Origin: Mesorhizobium norvegicum | GTDB taxonomy: Bacteria > Pseudomonadota > Alphaproteobacteria > Rhizobiales > Rhizobiaceae | Assembly (NCBI RefSeq): GCF_004919685.1 | Contig: NZ_SMYZ01000081.1 | Coordinates: 62,001 to 126,000 of the forward strand | Direction of reading: 5' to 3' | DNA: 64,000 bases | Shown: positions 9,211-17,895 of the stretch, one piece after another | Layout of the letters: every line of letters begins with the position of its first letter | Numbering within the stretch: the first letter of the stretch is position 1 | Notes under the pieces: model-generated | What the model was told of the DNA's origin: nothing | What the model saw: only the letters and a program-made list of their open reading frames with translations | Databases searched by the model: none | Translations under genes and position numbers: made by a program

Positions 9211-9423
9211 TCAGTCCTCGCCGGAAATCTTCCTTGCCTCGACGGTAATCGGCAAAGGCGTGTCCCACGGAAGGTCGGGCAGAACTAACCGCCAGCCGTT
9301 CTTCAGCGTCACAGCCCCGCCCCATAAGTGTTCGTTGTCGACCTTGATGATCGGCTCTTCGAGATCCTTTTTGGGAATATATGCCGACAAGCCAGCACCG
9401 GTCCTGCGGATCATTACCCTCAT
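9211..9423 (-). CDS. nifT: Nitrogen fixation protein NifT/FixU
   Basis: 70 residues, the normal size. MRVMIRRTGAGLSAYIPKKD and LPITVEARKIS are characteristic of NifT/FixU. Its function is not established; it is associated with FeMo-cofactor and nitrogenase maturation operons. Its ATG overlaps the nifZ stop (ATGA at 9423-9420), so the two are translationally coupled. Confidence 0.93.
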   Translation of the reverse strand: MRVMIRRTGAGLSAYIPKKDLEEPIIKVDNEHLWGGAVTLKNGWRLVLPDLPWDTPLPITVEARKISGED

Positions 9424-9746
9424 CGGGCCGTTCCTTTGCTAAAGCCAGCACCGATTTGGGCACTGGAAGGAGTCCGGGCCGTCTCAAGGCTCATGAGTTC
9501 ACGCGCACGCATGCCGACGACGGTGCCGCGATCGACCCATTCGACCGCATAGATGTAGAACTGCTGGAGAAAGGTGCCGATGTCGCGCACATAGCCCTCG
9601 TCGCCTTTGCGCACCAGATTTTCACCGATCTCCTTGCCCGGATAGGTGCCGTCATTTTTTATGTGGCGTGTGGCGCGGACCCGCTCACCCGGCATGAATC
9701 GCGGGGGTGTACGGATTTCGATGTCCTGTTCGCGTCCGAGGCTCAT
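9420..9746 (-). CDS. nifZ: Nitrogen fixation protein NifZ
   Basis: 108 residues from the ATG at 9746, with AAAGGAA about six bases upstream; the frame is open further upstream but without a ribosome site. PPRFMPGERVRATRHIKNDG and EGYVRDIGTFLQQFYIYAVE are the conserved NifZ core. NifZ helps mature the P-cluster of MoFe protein in Azotobacter and Klebsiella. Lies between fdxN and nifT in the nifB operon. Confidence 0.94.
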   Translation of the reverse strand: MSLGREQDIEIRTPPRFMPGERVRATRHIKNDGTYPGKEIGENLVRKGDEGYVRDIGTFLQQFYIYAVEWVDRGTVVGMRARELMSLETARTPSSAQIGAGFSKGTAR

Positions 9747-9835
9747 GGCCGTTCCTTTCTCTCGGCTGCAGCTTTCCAACAGGAGGTCAATGGTCCTGCG
9801 GAGGCGCCTCGACCGTGTCGGTAGCCGAAATGGAG

Positions 9836-10030
9836 TCAGGCGGGGACGCAAGTCTTCGACACCGGACATACCGAGGCGCATTGCTGCGTTTCGAAGGTCC
9901 CCTCGCATTCGGTGCACTTGTTCGGATCGATCACGTAGGTCTCGCCCTTGAACTTAATCGCGCCCGAAGGGCATTCAAACTCACAGGCACCGCACTGGGT
10001 GCATTGGGAAGCGATGATCTTAAAGGCCAT
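9836..10030 (-). CDS. fdxN: 2[4Fe-4S] ferredoxin FdxN
   Basis: 64 residues from the ATG at 10030 (GGAG six bases upstream). It has two cluster motifs: CTQCGACEFECP, and a second set with the longer loop CTECEGTFETQQCASVCP seen in bacteroid FdxN and the NifB-associated ferredoxin. An electron donor required for nitrogenase activity or NifB function in several rhizobia. Cotranscribed with nifB, 32 bases downstream of it. Confidence 0.95.
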   Translation of the reverse strand: MAFKIIASQCTQCGACEFECPSGAIKFKGETYVIDPNKCTECEGTFETQQCASVCPVSKTCVPA

Positions 10031-10062
10031 TTTCAACTCCGGTTCGGTTAGAATGAGGCGGC

Positions 10063-11544
10063 TCAGGCCGTCGCAGCCAGTGGCTCACTCCCAAACTCGG
10101 CGGCGTAAAGCGCGCCGATCGCGGTCTCGATGTAGTCATACCCGTAAGCCTCCGTTGCTCGGATCCCACCTTCCTTGAGACGATCCTCGGGGCAATTTCC
10201 AATTCTCGCGCACAGCACGATGTCTACGCCTTCGAGCGTAGAGATGACGCCGTCGAGGCTCTTGTCCTCGGCCCGGCCGCCGAGGCAATACTGTTCGACC
10301 TTGCGATGACCGACGAAACTGATCCCTTTCGGAGAGGCCTCATAAACCTGGAATTCCTTCGCATGGCCGAAATGCTCGTTGATGCGGCCGCCACCCTTGG
10401 TCGCCACCGCTACCAGAAGCGATTTGCCGGAGCCTGCGGTCTTGACCATCCCGAGCGCCTCGCTCTTGGCCGCCAGGCGATCGCCCCGCTCGCGCGCGAC
10501 CACTGCCCGATATGTCTCGCGCTTGCTGGCGTCGTACGTGACCTTGTCGGGAAGCCGGTCGAGCGTGAATTCCTGGCCACGATCCTCGCCGAGCAGGCCG
10601 ACAGCATCGGCCCGGCACTGCCGGCAGTGGCGCATCAACTTGGCGCCGCCTTCGAGACGATCCTGAAGGGCCTTCAGCTCCATTGCCTTGGGGCCGCGCT
10701 GCCCACTCAGGCCGTAATGCGTACCGTGCGCCGGGTCGGAAATCAGGGGCATGACATTGTGCAGGAACGCGCCGCGCTCCTTGACCCATTTATTCACCTC
10801 GATCAGGTGCTCATCGTTTACGCCGGGGATCATTACCGAATTGATCTTGGTGAGGATGCCGCGCGCCGTCAGCATCTCCAGCCCCGACATCTGTCGTTCG
10901 TGCAGGATCGTGGCTGCCTCGACGCCGGTATAACGGCGGTTGTCATAGAAGATCCACGGATGGATCTTGGCACCGATCCGCGGGTCGACCATGTTGATGG
11001 TGATCGTCACGTGATCGACATTCATTTCGGCAAGCTCGGCGACGCGGTCTGGCAGCGCGAGCCCGTTGGTTGAGATGCACAGCTTGATGTCGGCGATTTC
11101 CTTGGCGACCCGTTGGAATGTCGCCTTTGTGTTCTTCCAGTCGTAACAGGCATCGCCCGGACCGGCGATGCCAAGCACGGAAAGCTGCGGCACTTCGTTG
11201 GCAACCCCGATCACCTTGCGCAGCGCCTGGTCGGGCGTCAGCCTTTCCGAAACGACCCCAGGCCGGCTTTCGTTGGCGCAGTCATATTTGCGATTGCAGT
11301 AGTTGCATTGAATATTGCAGGCTGGGGCGACCGCCACATGCATGCGCGCGAAATAGTGGTGCGCTTCCTCTGAAAAGCAGGGATGATCCTTGATCTTCTC
11401 CCAGACGGCCGAGTCCATCTCGTGCGGCTTCGCGGAGGAGCCGCAGGATGAAGATGCGCAGCCACCGGATTTCGCTCTCGCCGGCGACTGATCGAAGACT
11501 GTCGTGCCGGAAAGGCCCTGTAGCGAAATCATCGGTGCGGACAT
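10063..11544 (-). CDS. nifB: Nitrogenase cofactor biosynthesis radical SAM protein NifB
   Basis: 493 residues. NifB fuses two [4Fe-4S] clusters and inserts carbide to make NifB-co, the core of FeMo-cofactor. The radical SAM Cys motif is CNIQCNYC (Cx3Cx2C) near residue 70. Further Cys residues (RHCRQCRADAVGLLGED) follow, then a C-terminal NifX-like domain (LLVAVATKGGGRINEHFGHA). The ATG at 11544 gives the usual start MSAPMISLQG. A sigma-54 promoter with a NifA site lies just upstream. Confidence 0.98.
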   Translation of the reverse strand: MSAPMISLQGLSGTTVFDQSPARAKSGGCASSSCGSSAKPHEMDSAVWEKIKDHPCFSEEAHHYFARMHVAVAPACNIQCNYCNRKYDCANESRPGVVSERLTPDQALRKVIGVANEVPQLSVLGIAGPGDACYDWKNTKATFQRVAKEIADIKLCISTNGLALPDRVAELAEMNVDHVTITINMVDPRIGAKIHPWIFYDNRRYTGVEAATILHERQMSGLEMLTARGILTKINSVMIPGVNDEHLIEVNKWVKERGAFLHNVMPLISDPAHGTHYGLSGQRGPKAMELKALQDRLEGGAKLMRHCRQCRADAVGLLGEDRGQEFTLDRLPDKVTYDASKRETYRAVVARERGDRLAAKSEALGMVKTAGSGKSLLVAVATKGGGRINEHFGHAKEFQVYEASPKGISFVGHRKVEQYCLGGRAEDKSLDGVISTLEGVDIVLCARIGNCPEDRLKEGGIRATEAYGYDYIETAIGALYAAEFGSEPLAATA

Positions 11545-11585
11545 GGAGCGGCTCCGTGTGTGGTGTGAACATCGCACTTCAGAGC

Positions 11586-11700
11586 GCAAGAGATATGCCA
11601 ACCCCAAAAGCGGTCTTATCCGTCATGTTGGCTTTTACGTCGGCCTTTTGTGTCCAATTGTGTCCGTTTCCTGCGACACGGTTTTGTCAGGTCGCCGACA
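11586..11700 (-). promoter_or_regulatory. sigma-54 promoter and NifA upstream site for nifB
   Basis: On the minus strand TGGCATATCTCTTGC occupies 11600-11586 (GG-N10-GC, the -24/-12 pattern). The NifA site TGTCAGGTCGCCGACA (TGT-N10-ACA) is at 11685-11700, about 85 bases upstream. nifB begins 42 bases downstream of the -12 element. It lies between nifA and nifB, so nifB has its own NifA-dependent start. Confidence 0.85.
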
Positions 11701-11794
11701 ACGGTCAAAAGCAACGCGAAAAGTGACGTCTTGTCTCAGTTACGCCCGGTGCGGGCAGCAACCGCGCCCCCACGTTTGATGTCATCAGGGACGT

Positions 11795-13555
11795 TTAGAA
11801 CTTCTTCACTCCGATACGATGCCGGCGCAAAGCATAGCCGACCTGCCGCGGCGTGAGACCAAGAACACGAGCCGCCTTGGCCTGAACCCAGCCGGCTTTC
11901 TCCATCGCATCAATCAGCCGGTCGCGTTCCGTCAGACGCGGGTTCATTGCAGGGCAAACGGGATGGTGGGGGTCGCAGGTCTCGCCGAGCGATGCCTCAT
12001 TCTGTGAGGGGCCGACTCGCATGGCAGGCAGCGGCGATCCAACCGGCATCATATTGCCACGCGCGAACTCGTCGACGGCATAGGCGCCGTGCGAACGGCC
12101 GACTCCTTTCCACAGAAGCGAAGACAGGCACTGGCTGTTCTTGCAGGCGAAATCCGACGCAGTTATTGTCGTTGAACGCGCAAGTGTGGCCGTCCGTCTC
12201 ACACAATTCTCCAACTCACGCACGTTGCCAGGGAAATAGCATTGCGACATCAGGTCAAGCGCCGACGGCGTGAAGCCAAGATCGCGATGGTTCTCCTTGT
12301 TGAATCGGTCGAGGAGAGCGTTCGCAAGGCGTGGAATATCGCCCGGTCGTTCTCTGAGGGGAGGCAGGACTATTGGCACCACATTGATGCGGTAATAAAG
12401 GTCGGCCCTGAACTCTCCATTCCGGACAGCCGTCTCGAGGTCCTTGTTGGTGGCGCATATGAGCCGCACGTCAACTTTTAGGGTCCTGGTGCCGCCCACT
12501 CGCTCCAGTTCTCCTTCCTGCAAGACGCGCAACAGCTTGGCTTGAAAGGCAGGCGAAATCTCGCCGATTTCATCAAGCAGCAGGGTTCCGCCATTTGCCA
12601 ATTCGAACCGGCCGGCGCGCTGCAGGATAGCCCCGGTGAAGGCGCCCTTCTCGTGGCCAAAGAGCTCCGATTCCAAAACGCTTTCGGGCAATGCGGCGCA
12701 GTTCAATTTGACGAAGGATTTCTCCCTCCGATGTGAAAGCTTATGGATGGCCTGTGCAAAGAACTCCTTGCCGGTACCGCTTTCGCCTCGAAGAAGCACG
12801 GTGGAATTGGTCCTGGCCACGACCGAGACGATCTCCAGCACTTGCTTGAGTGCGGGACTTTCTCCGATGATTCCGTCGATCTTGACATGCGGATGTCGGG
12901 CCGGATGGGTCCTGTCCTCGTCGAGCGATTGCTCTGGTCTCGGTTGCTTCTCGATAAGTCGCTGACCAGCCGTGCTCAAAGTGCGATGCAGGCGGATGGT
13001 CCGGCCGACCAGATTGGCGACCATGGCCAGGAAACGTAAGTCCTCCTCGTAACGGAACTTGGTGGTACCGTTCCTGACGCGGTCGATCGACAGCGTCCCG
13101 AAGATCTTTTCCTCAGCCTTTAGCGGGACACCGATAAACGCAGTTGCGATCGCGCCGCTGGTCGATTGAGGATCAGCCTGAAACAGCTCGGACGTGCTTG
13201 TGTCTTGTATGACGATCGGCACTCCAGTAGCGACGATTTTGTCTATTACGGCCTGGGGTATGACACTGCCGATGGCTGACTGAGGCACAGCGCCGCCGGT
13301 AGTTGCGCTAATCTGCGGCTCTCCTTCAGCGTCCAGGACGACAATTGTGCCATGACGCATTTGCACAAACGAGGAGAGGATATTCGCGACATTGGCAAGC
13401 GTAATCTCCAGCCGGGTCGGGGCAGTCAGAATCTTTGATATCTCGTAGATTCCCCCGAGCAAGCTGTCCGCATTGCGCGCCGCTTCGACCGCAGGTTCAG
13501 GCGGGGTGTTCCGAGATACAATTTCACCGACCTGATCTGGAAGCATGTGAGCCAT
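11795..13555 (-). CDS. nifA: Nitrogen fixation transcriptional activator NifA
   Basis: 586 residues. Domains in order: an N-terminal GAF domain (about 25-190); the sigma-54 AAA+ domain, with Walker A GESGTGKE, the sigma-54 loop GAFTGA and Walker B LLLDEIGEI; an interdomain linker; and a C-terminal Fis helix-turn-helix (GWVQAKAARVLGLTPRQVGY). Four cysteines follow the exact spacing C-x11-C-x19-C-x4-C (from CYFPGNVRELENC to CKNSQC), the signature of oxygen-sensitive rhizobial NifA. GAGGTG lies six bases before the ATG. It follows fixX by 157 bases on the same strand, so read-through from the fixA promoter is likely. It should activate the TGT-N10-ACA promoters listed in this window. Confidence 0.98.
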   Translation of the reverse strand: MAHMLPDQVGEIVSRNTPPEPAVEAARNADSLLGGIYEISKILTAPTRLEITLANVANILSSFVQMRHGTIVVLDAEGEPQISATTGGAVPQSAIGSVIPQAVIDKIVATGVPIVIQDTSTSELFQADPQSTSGAIATAFIGVPLKAEEKIFGTLSIDRVRNGTTKFRYEEDLRFLAMVANLVGRTIRLHRTLSTAGQRLIEKQPRPEQSLDEDRTHPARHPHVKIDGIIGESPALKQVLEIVSVVARTNSTVLLRGESGTGKEFFAQAIHKLSHRREKSFVKLNCAALPESVLESELFGHEKGAFTGAILQRAGRFELANGGTLLLDEIGEISPAFQAKLLRVLQEGELERVGGTRTLKVDVRLICATNKDLETAVRNGEFRADLYYRINVVPIVLPPLRERPGDIPRLANALLDRFNKENHRDLGFTPSALDLMSQCYFPGNVRELENCVRRTATLARSTTITASDFACKNSQCLSSLLWKGVGRSHGAYAVDEFARGNMMPVGSPLPAMRVGPSQNEASLGETCDPHHPVCPAMNPRLTERDRLIDAMEKAGWVQAKAARVLGLTPRQVGYALRRHRIGVKKF

Positions 13556-13712
13556 GCAAACACCTCAAGGGTTGTCCAAGGTGCTCCTCCCAGGCCCTTT
13601 TTTGTATTTTGAGTTCCAGAAACATAGTATTTTCAGCCTTTCGGCAATTGTGAACAATATTGGCGGTCTTGACCGCAATTGCGAGCCTCTCGTTTCCCGC
13701 TCTTTGCGCCAG
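13556..13712 (-). promoter_or_regulatory. fixX-nifA intergenic region with an inverted repeat
   Basis: 157 bases. On the minus strand it holds the palindrome GCGGTCAAGACCGC followed by CAATATTGTTCACAATTG. No sigma-54 promoter and no TTGAT-N4-ATCAA box is visible. The hairpin has no T-run, so it may be a processing or regulatory element rather than a terminator. Confidence 0.35.
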
Positions 13713-14012
13713 TCATCCGAACTTGAAGAGAACGCCGAAGCCGCCGCGCGGGTAATTCCACACGATCTCACCGCTGGCCTCGCACAGCACGCGACAGGTG
13801 CCGCATTCCATGCAGCCGTCGGAAGTGGTCTCCACCTGTCCCTTGTCGTTCAACTCATAGCACTTGGCCGGGCAGATGTGTGTCAGCGCGAGCAGGTTCG
13901 CGCTCGGCCTCTCGTGCGGTCGCACTTTGATATGCGGGCGGCCCGGATCGACCAGATAGCGGTTCTGATAAAGCTTCTCCTCGACACGTAACTTCGTCAC
14001 GGCCATCGTCAT
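13713..14012 (-). CDS. fixX: Ferredoxin-like protein FixX
   Basis: 99 residues, the normal length. Ferredoxin-like subunit of the FixABCX electron-bifurcating complex that delivers low-potential electrons to nitrogenase. Cys residues in HICPAKCYELN and DGCMECGTCRVLCE fit [4Fe-4S] binding. GGAG lies seven bases before the ATG at 14012. Twelve bases downstream of fixC. Confidence 0.96.
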   Translation of the reverse strand: MTMAVTKLRVEEKLYQNRYLVDPGRPHIKVRPHERPSANLLALTHICPAKCYELNDKGQVETTSDGCMECGTCRVLCEASGEIVWNYPRGGFGVLFKFG

Positions 14013-14024
14013 CCTGTTTCTCCT

Positions 14025-15332
14025 TCAGCGCCAGGCGAGTGCCAGGCGGACCACATCGCTGATCAGCCCCCAGCGCGAACGCGCCTTGATGAAGGCAGCA
14101 GTGGTCGCCTTTTCCTTCTCGATTTTCGGGGTTCCGTCGACCCGCATGAAGTTCTGCGCGGCCTGCGACATCAACTGCGGGTAAGTCATGAAGAAATTGC
14201 GGGAATTGGTGTGTATCAGGGCCGGCATGTCCTTATATTTCATCAGGTCTTTGACTACGAAGGACTTGTCCAGCATGGTCTTGTAGAGGGCGAGGTTCCT
14301 CCTGATCATCGGCTGGTTGCGGCCCTTGATCTCAATGATTGCCTCGCCCGCGATGCGACCGGAAGTCATGGCAAGGTTCGAACCCTCGCGGTGAATAGCG
14401 TTGTTCAGTTGGGCGGCATCACCGACCGCCACCCAACCGTCGCCGAAGAGCTGCGGAATTGCCTTGTAGCCACCTTCGGGAATGAGATGCGCGGAATACT
14501 CCTTGACTTCGGAGCCCGCGATCAGCGGCCGGATCGAAGGATGGTTTTTGAAGTTGTCGAGGAGGACGTAAGGGCTCTCCATTGTCTGGGCGAAATCGGA
14601 GACGAGGCAGCCGATGCCGAGAGAGATCGACTCCTTGTTGGTGTAGAGGAAGGCCAGTCCGGCCATGCTGCGGGAAATCGTGCCCGCCGCTTCGATCACG
14701 CAGCCTTCGTCGCCCTGGAGGCCGAACCGCTGCTCAATGACCTCATCGGGTAGGAAATGCATTTCCTTGACAGCGAGCGCCACGCTTTCTGGCTTCGGCA
14801 TCTTGCGCAGGCCGGCCCGTGTACCGAGCAGTCCGTTGACACCTTCTGCGAGCACGACGACGTCCGCGTAGATCGGCCCGCCAGCCCGGTCGGTGCGCAC
14901 GCCGATCACCTTGCCGCTGGCATTGCGGACAAGTTCGGTCACCGTCGTCTCGCACAGCACCGTCGCGCCGGCCTGGCGCACCTTGCGCGAAAACCACTTG
15001 TCGAATTGGGCGCGGATGATCGTGTAGCGATTGGGCTTCGCCTCGTTGAAATCGTCCGATCGATACTGCATCCCGGTGTGGGAGGTGTCGTCCATCACCC
15101 AGAATCGCTGCTCGACCAGATGCCGCTCGAGAGGCGCATCATCCCGGAAATCCGGAATGATTTGCTCCAACATGTCGGCGTACATGATGGCGCCCTGGAC
15201 ATTCTTGGAGCCCGGATATTCGCCGCGCTCCAACTGCAGCACCGTCAGGCCCTGGCTTGCCATGGTGTAGGCGGCCGCGTTTCCGGACATACCGGCCCCG
15301 ACGACGATGGCGTCGAATTCTTCCTCGATCAT
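14025..15332 (-). CDS. fixC: Electron-transfer flavoprotein-quinone oxidoreductase FixC
   Basis: 435 residues, full length. FAD-binding N-terminus DAIVVGAGMSGNAAAYTMAS with LERG at the end of the second strand; the second FAD motif is GDGWVAVGDAAQLNNA. FixC passes one branch of bifurcated electrons to ubiquinone. Sits between fixB and fixX with short gaps in the fixABCX operon. Confidence 0.97.
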   Translation of the reverse strand: MIEEEFDAIVVGAGMSGNAAAYTMASQGLTVLQLERGEYPGSKNVQGAIMYADMLEQIIPDFRDDAPLERHLVEQRFWVMDDTSHTGMQYRSDDFNEAKPNRYTIIRAQFDKWFSRKVRQAGATVLCETTVTELVRNASGKVIGVRTDRAGGPIYADVVVLAEGVNGLLGTRAGLRKMPKPESVALAVKEMHFLPDEVIEQRFGLQGDEGCVIEAAGTISRSMAGLAFLYTNKESISLGIGCLVSDFAQTMESPYVLLDNFKNHPSIRPLIAGSEVKEYSAHLIPEGGYKAIPQLFGDGWVAVGDAAQLNNAIHREGSNLAMTSGRIAGEAIIEIKGRNQPMIRRNLALYKTMLDKSFVVKDLMKYKDMPALIHTNSRNFFMTYPQLMSQAAQNFMRVDGTPKIEKEKATTAAFIKARSRWGLISDVVRLALAWR

Positions 15333-15343
15333 GGCCCTCTCCC

Positions 15344-16453
15344 TTAGCTCGCAAGCTTGTCGTGGCTGTGCGGCGACAGCCGCCGGGTGAAAGCTTCCGT
15401 CAATGCCGGCAGGAAACGGATTGCGTCGGTGACGATGCCAAGATGGGCAAATTCGAAGATCGGGGCGTTCGGGTCGGTGTTGATGGCTACGATCAAATCA
15501 GCCCCCTCCACTCCAACCCGATGCTGAATGGCGCCGGAAATCCCGGCCGCTATGTAAAGCTTTGGCCGGATGGTCTTGCCCGTTTGGCCAACCTGCCGAT
15601 CGGCCGGCATCCAGCCCTTCTGGACCAGCGGGCGCGAACAGCCATATTCGGCGCCGATTGCCCGCGCTAGATTCTTCACAAGCTGCAAATTCTCCGCTGA
15701 GCCGAGACCGAGGCCTCCGGCAACCACGATGTCGGCGTAGGCGAGATTTGCCTTTGCCGATTGGCGATCGAGGTTGAAGCCAAGGACTTTGGTGATGATC
15801 TCTTCCTCGGTCATTGACAGCTTGTGCCGGACGACACGCCCGACCGGCTTAGCCGTCCGCGGTGGCATGGCCATAACCCTCGGTCGTACGGTGGCCATCT
15901 GCGGCCGGTAGTTCAGCGTATAGATCGTGCATAGCAAGGAACCGCCGAAAGTCGGACGGGTCGCGGCTAGCGAACCGTCGACATCTACATCGAGTTCGGT
16001 ACAGTCGGCAGTGAGCCCTGTCAGCAAGGTCGTCGCTACTGAGCCAGCGAGATCCCTGCCGAGCGTGGTCGCACCGAGAAGCAGGATCTCCGGTTTGTGG
16101 GTATTGACCAGATCCGTCATCGCCTTGGTGAAAGGCTCGTTGCGATAGTCGGCAAGCAACGGTGCCTCGACGAGGTAGACAAGGTCGGCGCCGTAAGCGA
16201 AGGCCTCGGCAACGGCATGCTGCGTGGCCTCGCCCGGCGGTCCGAGCACGATCCCCGCAAGCTGGATGCCTAGCTTGTCGGCGAGCTTGCGGCCTTCGCC
16301 AAGCAGTTCGAAGGACACGGGATGGACCTCGCCGCGTTCCAGTTCGATGAAAACCCAGACGTGCCGATAGTCCCTAAAGTGCTCAGGCAATTCCCTCTTG
16401 ATGCCGGCACGGCCGGCGGAAGGAGGGGCTTCGCGGTTAGCGTTCGACATCAT
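15344..16453 (-). CDS. fixB: Electron transfer flavoprotein alpha subunit FixB
   Basis: 369 residues. The ETF-alpha C-terminal FAD domain is clear: VVAGGLGLGSAENLQLV, then GQTGKTIRPKLYIAAGISGA, IQHRVGVEG and IVAINTDPNAPIF. Pairs with FixA to form the bifurcating flavoprotein. 22 bases downstream of fixA. Confidence 0.97.
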   Translation of the reverse strand: MMSNANREAPPSAGRAGIKRELPEHFRDYRHVWVFIELERGEVHPVSFELLGEGRKLADKLGIQLAGIVLGPPGEATQHAVAEAFAYGADLVYLVEAPLLADYRNEPFTKAMTDLVNTHKPEILLLGATTLGRDLAGSVATTLLTGLTADCTELDVDVDGSLAATRPTFGGSLLCTIYTLNYRPQMATVRPRVMAMPPRTAKPVGRVVRHKLSMTEEEIITKVLGFNLDRQSAKANLAYADIVVAGGLGLGSAENLQLVKNLARAIGAEYGCSRPLVQKGWMPADRQVGQTGKTIRPKLYIAAGISGAIQHRVGVEGADLIVAINTDPNAPIFEFAHLGIVTDAIRFLPALTEAFTRRLSPHSHDKLAS

Positions 16454-16475
16454 CTCTCCTTGCCTTGCCGTCCCG

Positions 16476-17327
16476 TCACTGGCCGCCGTCGAAGGCGAGT
16501 TCGTGTTCCAGCGCTGGCTGGCGGGTAAAGATTGAGGCGATCAGTTCGTCAGCGAGGTCGTGCTGCGTCTTGTCGGTCATGTCGATCTGCGTCGCCTTTT
16601 CCGCCCGCGTGGTAGGGGCGAAAACGCGCTTGACGACCGTCGGCGAGCCGCGCAGGCCGCATTTGTTGAAGTCCTCAATGCCAGCTTCGGCCGCGCTCCA
16701 TTTCACGATCTGGCTGCGCGCGGCGCGCATGGCGTCGTCGAGCGAGCCCCTGCGGATTTCGTTGGTGCCTTCCAGCATTGTGATGAGGCAAGGCAGCCTG
16801 CTTTTCAGCATCTGCGTACCGCCTTCCGAACGGCGCTTGACGGTGATCTCGCGCGCATCGACATCGATAGAGTCGATCTTCGCCACATAGGTGAACTGCA
16901 GGAGGCCGAGGCGCTTGGCGATGCCGGGCCCGACCTGGGCGGTATCGCCGTCAATCGTCTGCTTGCCGGCGAAGACGATGTCCGGCGCGCCGAAGGTCTC
17001 GCCAATTCTCACGATTGCCCGAGAAAGCGCGAAGGAGGTCGCCAGCGTGTCGGAGCCGGCAAAACAGCGGTCGGTCAAGAGTACCGCGCGGTCGGCGCCA
17101 TAGGTGAGCGCCTTGCGCAGCGCATCTTCTGCCATCGGCGGACCCATCGTAAGCACGGTGACCTCGCCGCCATGGGCGCCGCGCAATCTCAGTGCCTCTT
17201 CGAGGGCGAACAGGTCGTAAGGGTTGATGATGGTCGGCACGCCCTGGCGCATGATCGTGTTCGTCACCGGGTGGACACGTATCTGCGCGGAGTCCGGCAC
17301 CTGCTTGATACAGATTACAATGTGCAT
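16476..17327 (-). CDS. fixA: Electron transfer flavoprotein beta subunit FixA
   Basis: 283 residues from the ATG at 17327, giving the standard start MHIVICIKQVPDSAQIRV. The ETF-beta signature region includes FAGKQTIDGDTAQVGPGIA. Oxidises NADH and supplies electrons to nitrogenase via FixX and to quinone via FixC. First gene of fixABCX, with its own NifA-type promoter 55-160 bases upstream. Confidence 0.97.
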   Translation of the reverse strand: MHIVICIKQVPDSAQIRVHPVTNTIMRQGVPTIINPYDLFALEEALRLRGAHGGEVTVLTMGPPMAEDALRKALTYGADRAVLLTDRCFAGSDTLATSFALSRAIVRIGETFGAPDIVFAGKQTIDGDTAQVGPGIAKRLGLLQFTYVAKIDSIDVDAREITVKRRSEGGTQMLKSRLPCLITMLEGTNEIRRGSLDDAMRAARSQIVKWSAAEAGIEDFNKCGLRGSPTVVKRVFAPTTRAEKATQIDMTDKTQHDLADELIASIFTRQPALEHELAFDGGQ

Positions 17328-17381
17328 TGCGTCTTTCTCGGCTCCAATCCGCAAGCGGCCCTGGCGTTCATCTCCTTCGCA

Positions 17382-17486
17382 GCATCATTCGTGCCAACCG
17401 CTTTGCGTTGCTCTGTTTCCTTTGACATGGGTTGTTTTCTTCCGAAGGGTGCTGTCGTGATGACCGAGTTTGTCGGCTTTTCGACA
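17382..17486 (-). promoter_or_regulatory. sigma-54 promoter and NifA upstream site for fixABCX
   Basis: Minus strand TGGCACGAATGATGC at 17396-17382 keeps the invariant GG-N10-GC. The NifA site TGTCGGCTTTTCGACA is at 17471-17486, about 75 bases further upstream. The fixA ATG lies 55 bases downstream of the -12 element. Confidence 0.85.
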
Positions 17487-17511
17487 TTGTCGCGTCGCAA
17501 TAGTGTCGCGT

Positions 17512-17895
17512 TCATTCTGTCCCGAACCGCCTCAGGATCGACTCGAACGGGACAAAGGTGTGGTCCCGAGTGGCCGGTTTGTCGGGATCGTGCTCTTTGA
17601 GCACCTTGAAGACCCGGTGGGTGAGTGGCGAGGATGTCGCGAAATCCTCATAGGCGCGTTCCAACGTCGCACGCGCCCGCGCGGCGATCACCCCGTCGGG
17701 AAGACCGGCGAAATCCTCTTCAGCGAGATATTGGCCCATGCGCTTCAGGATATGCAGCCGTGAGACATTGAGCACCTTCGGATCATAAGAGATGCCAAGG
17801 ACTGCGAAGAACTCCTCCGCAGCCGACAGGCTCTTCAGCCGGGCGAGGATGTCGGTGACATCGATGGCACGGCTTTCAGCGAAACAACTGGGCAT
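17512..17895 (-). CDS. nifW: Nitrogenase stabilising/protective protein NifW
   Basis: 127 residues from the ATG at 17895, with AGGAGA six bases upstream. Conserved core LKSLSAAEEFFAVLGISYD and NVSRLHILKRMGQYL. NifW is thought to protect or mature MoFe protein. It overlaps the end of nifS by 20 bases, so the two form one operon. Confidence 0.94.
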   Translation of the reverse strand: MPSCFAESRAIDVTDILARLKSLSAAEEFFAVLGISYDPKVLNVSRLHILKRMGQYLAEEDFAGLPDGVIAARARATLERAYEDFATSSPLTHRVFKVLKEHDPDKPATRDHTFVPFESILRRFGTE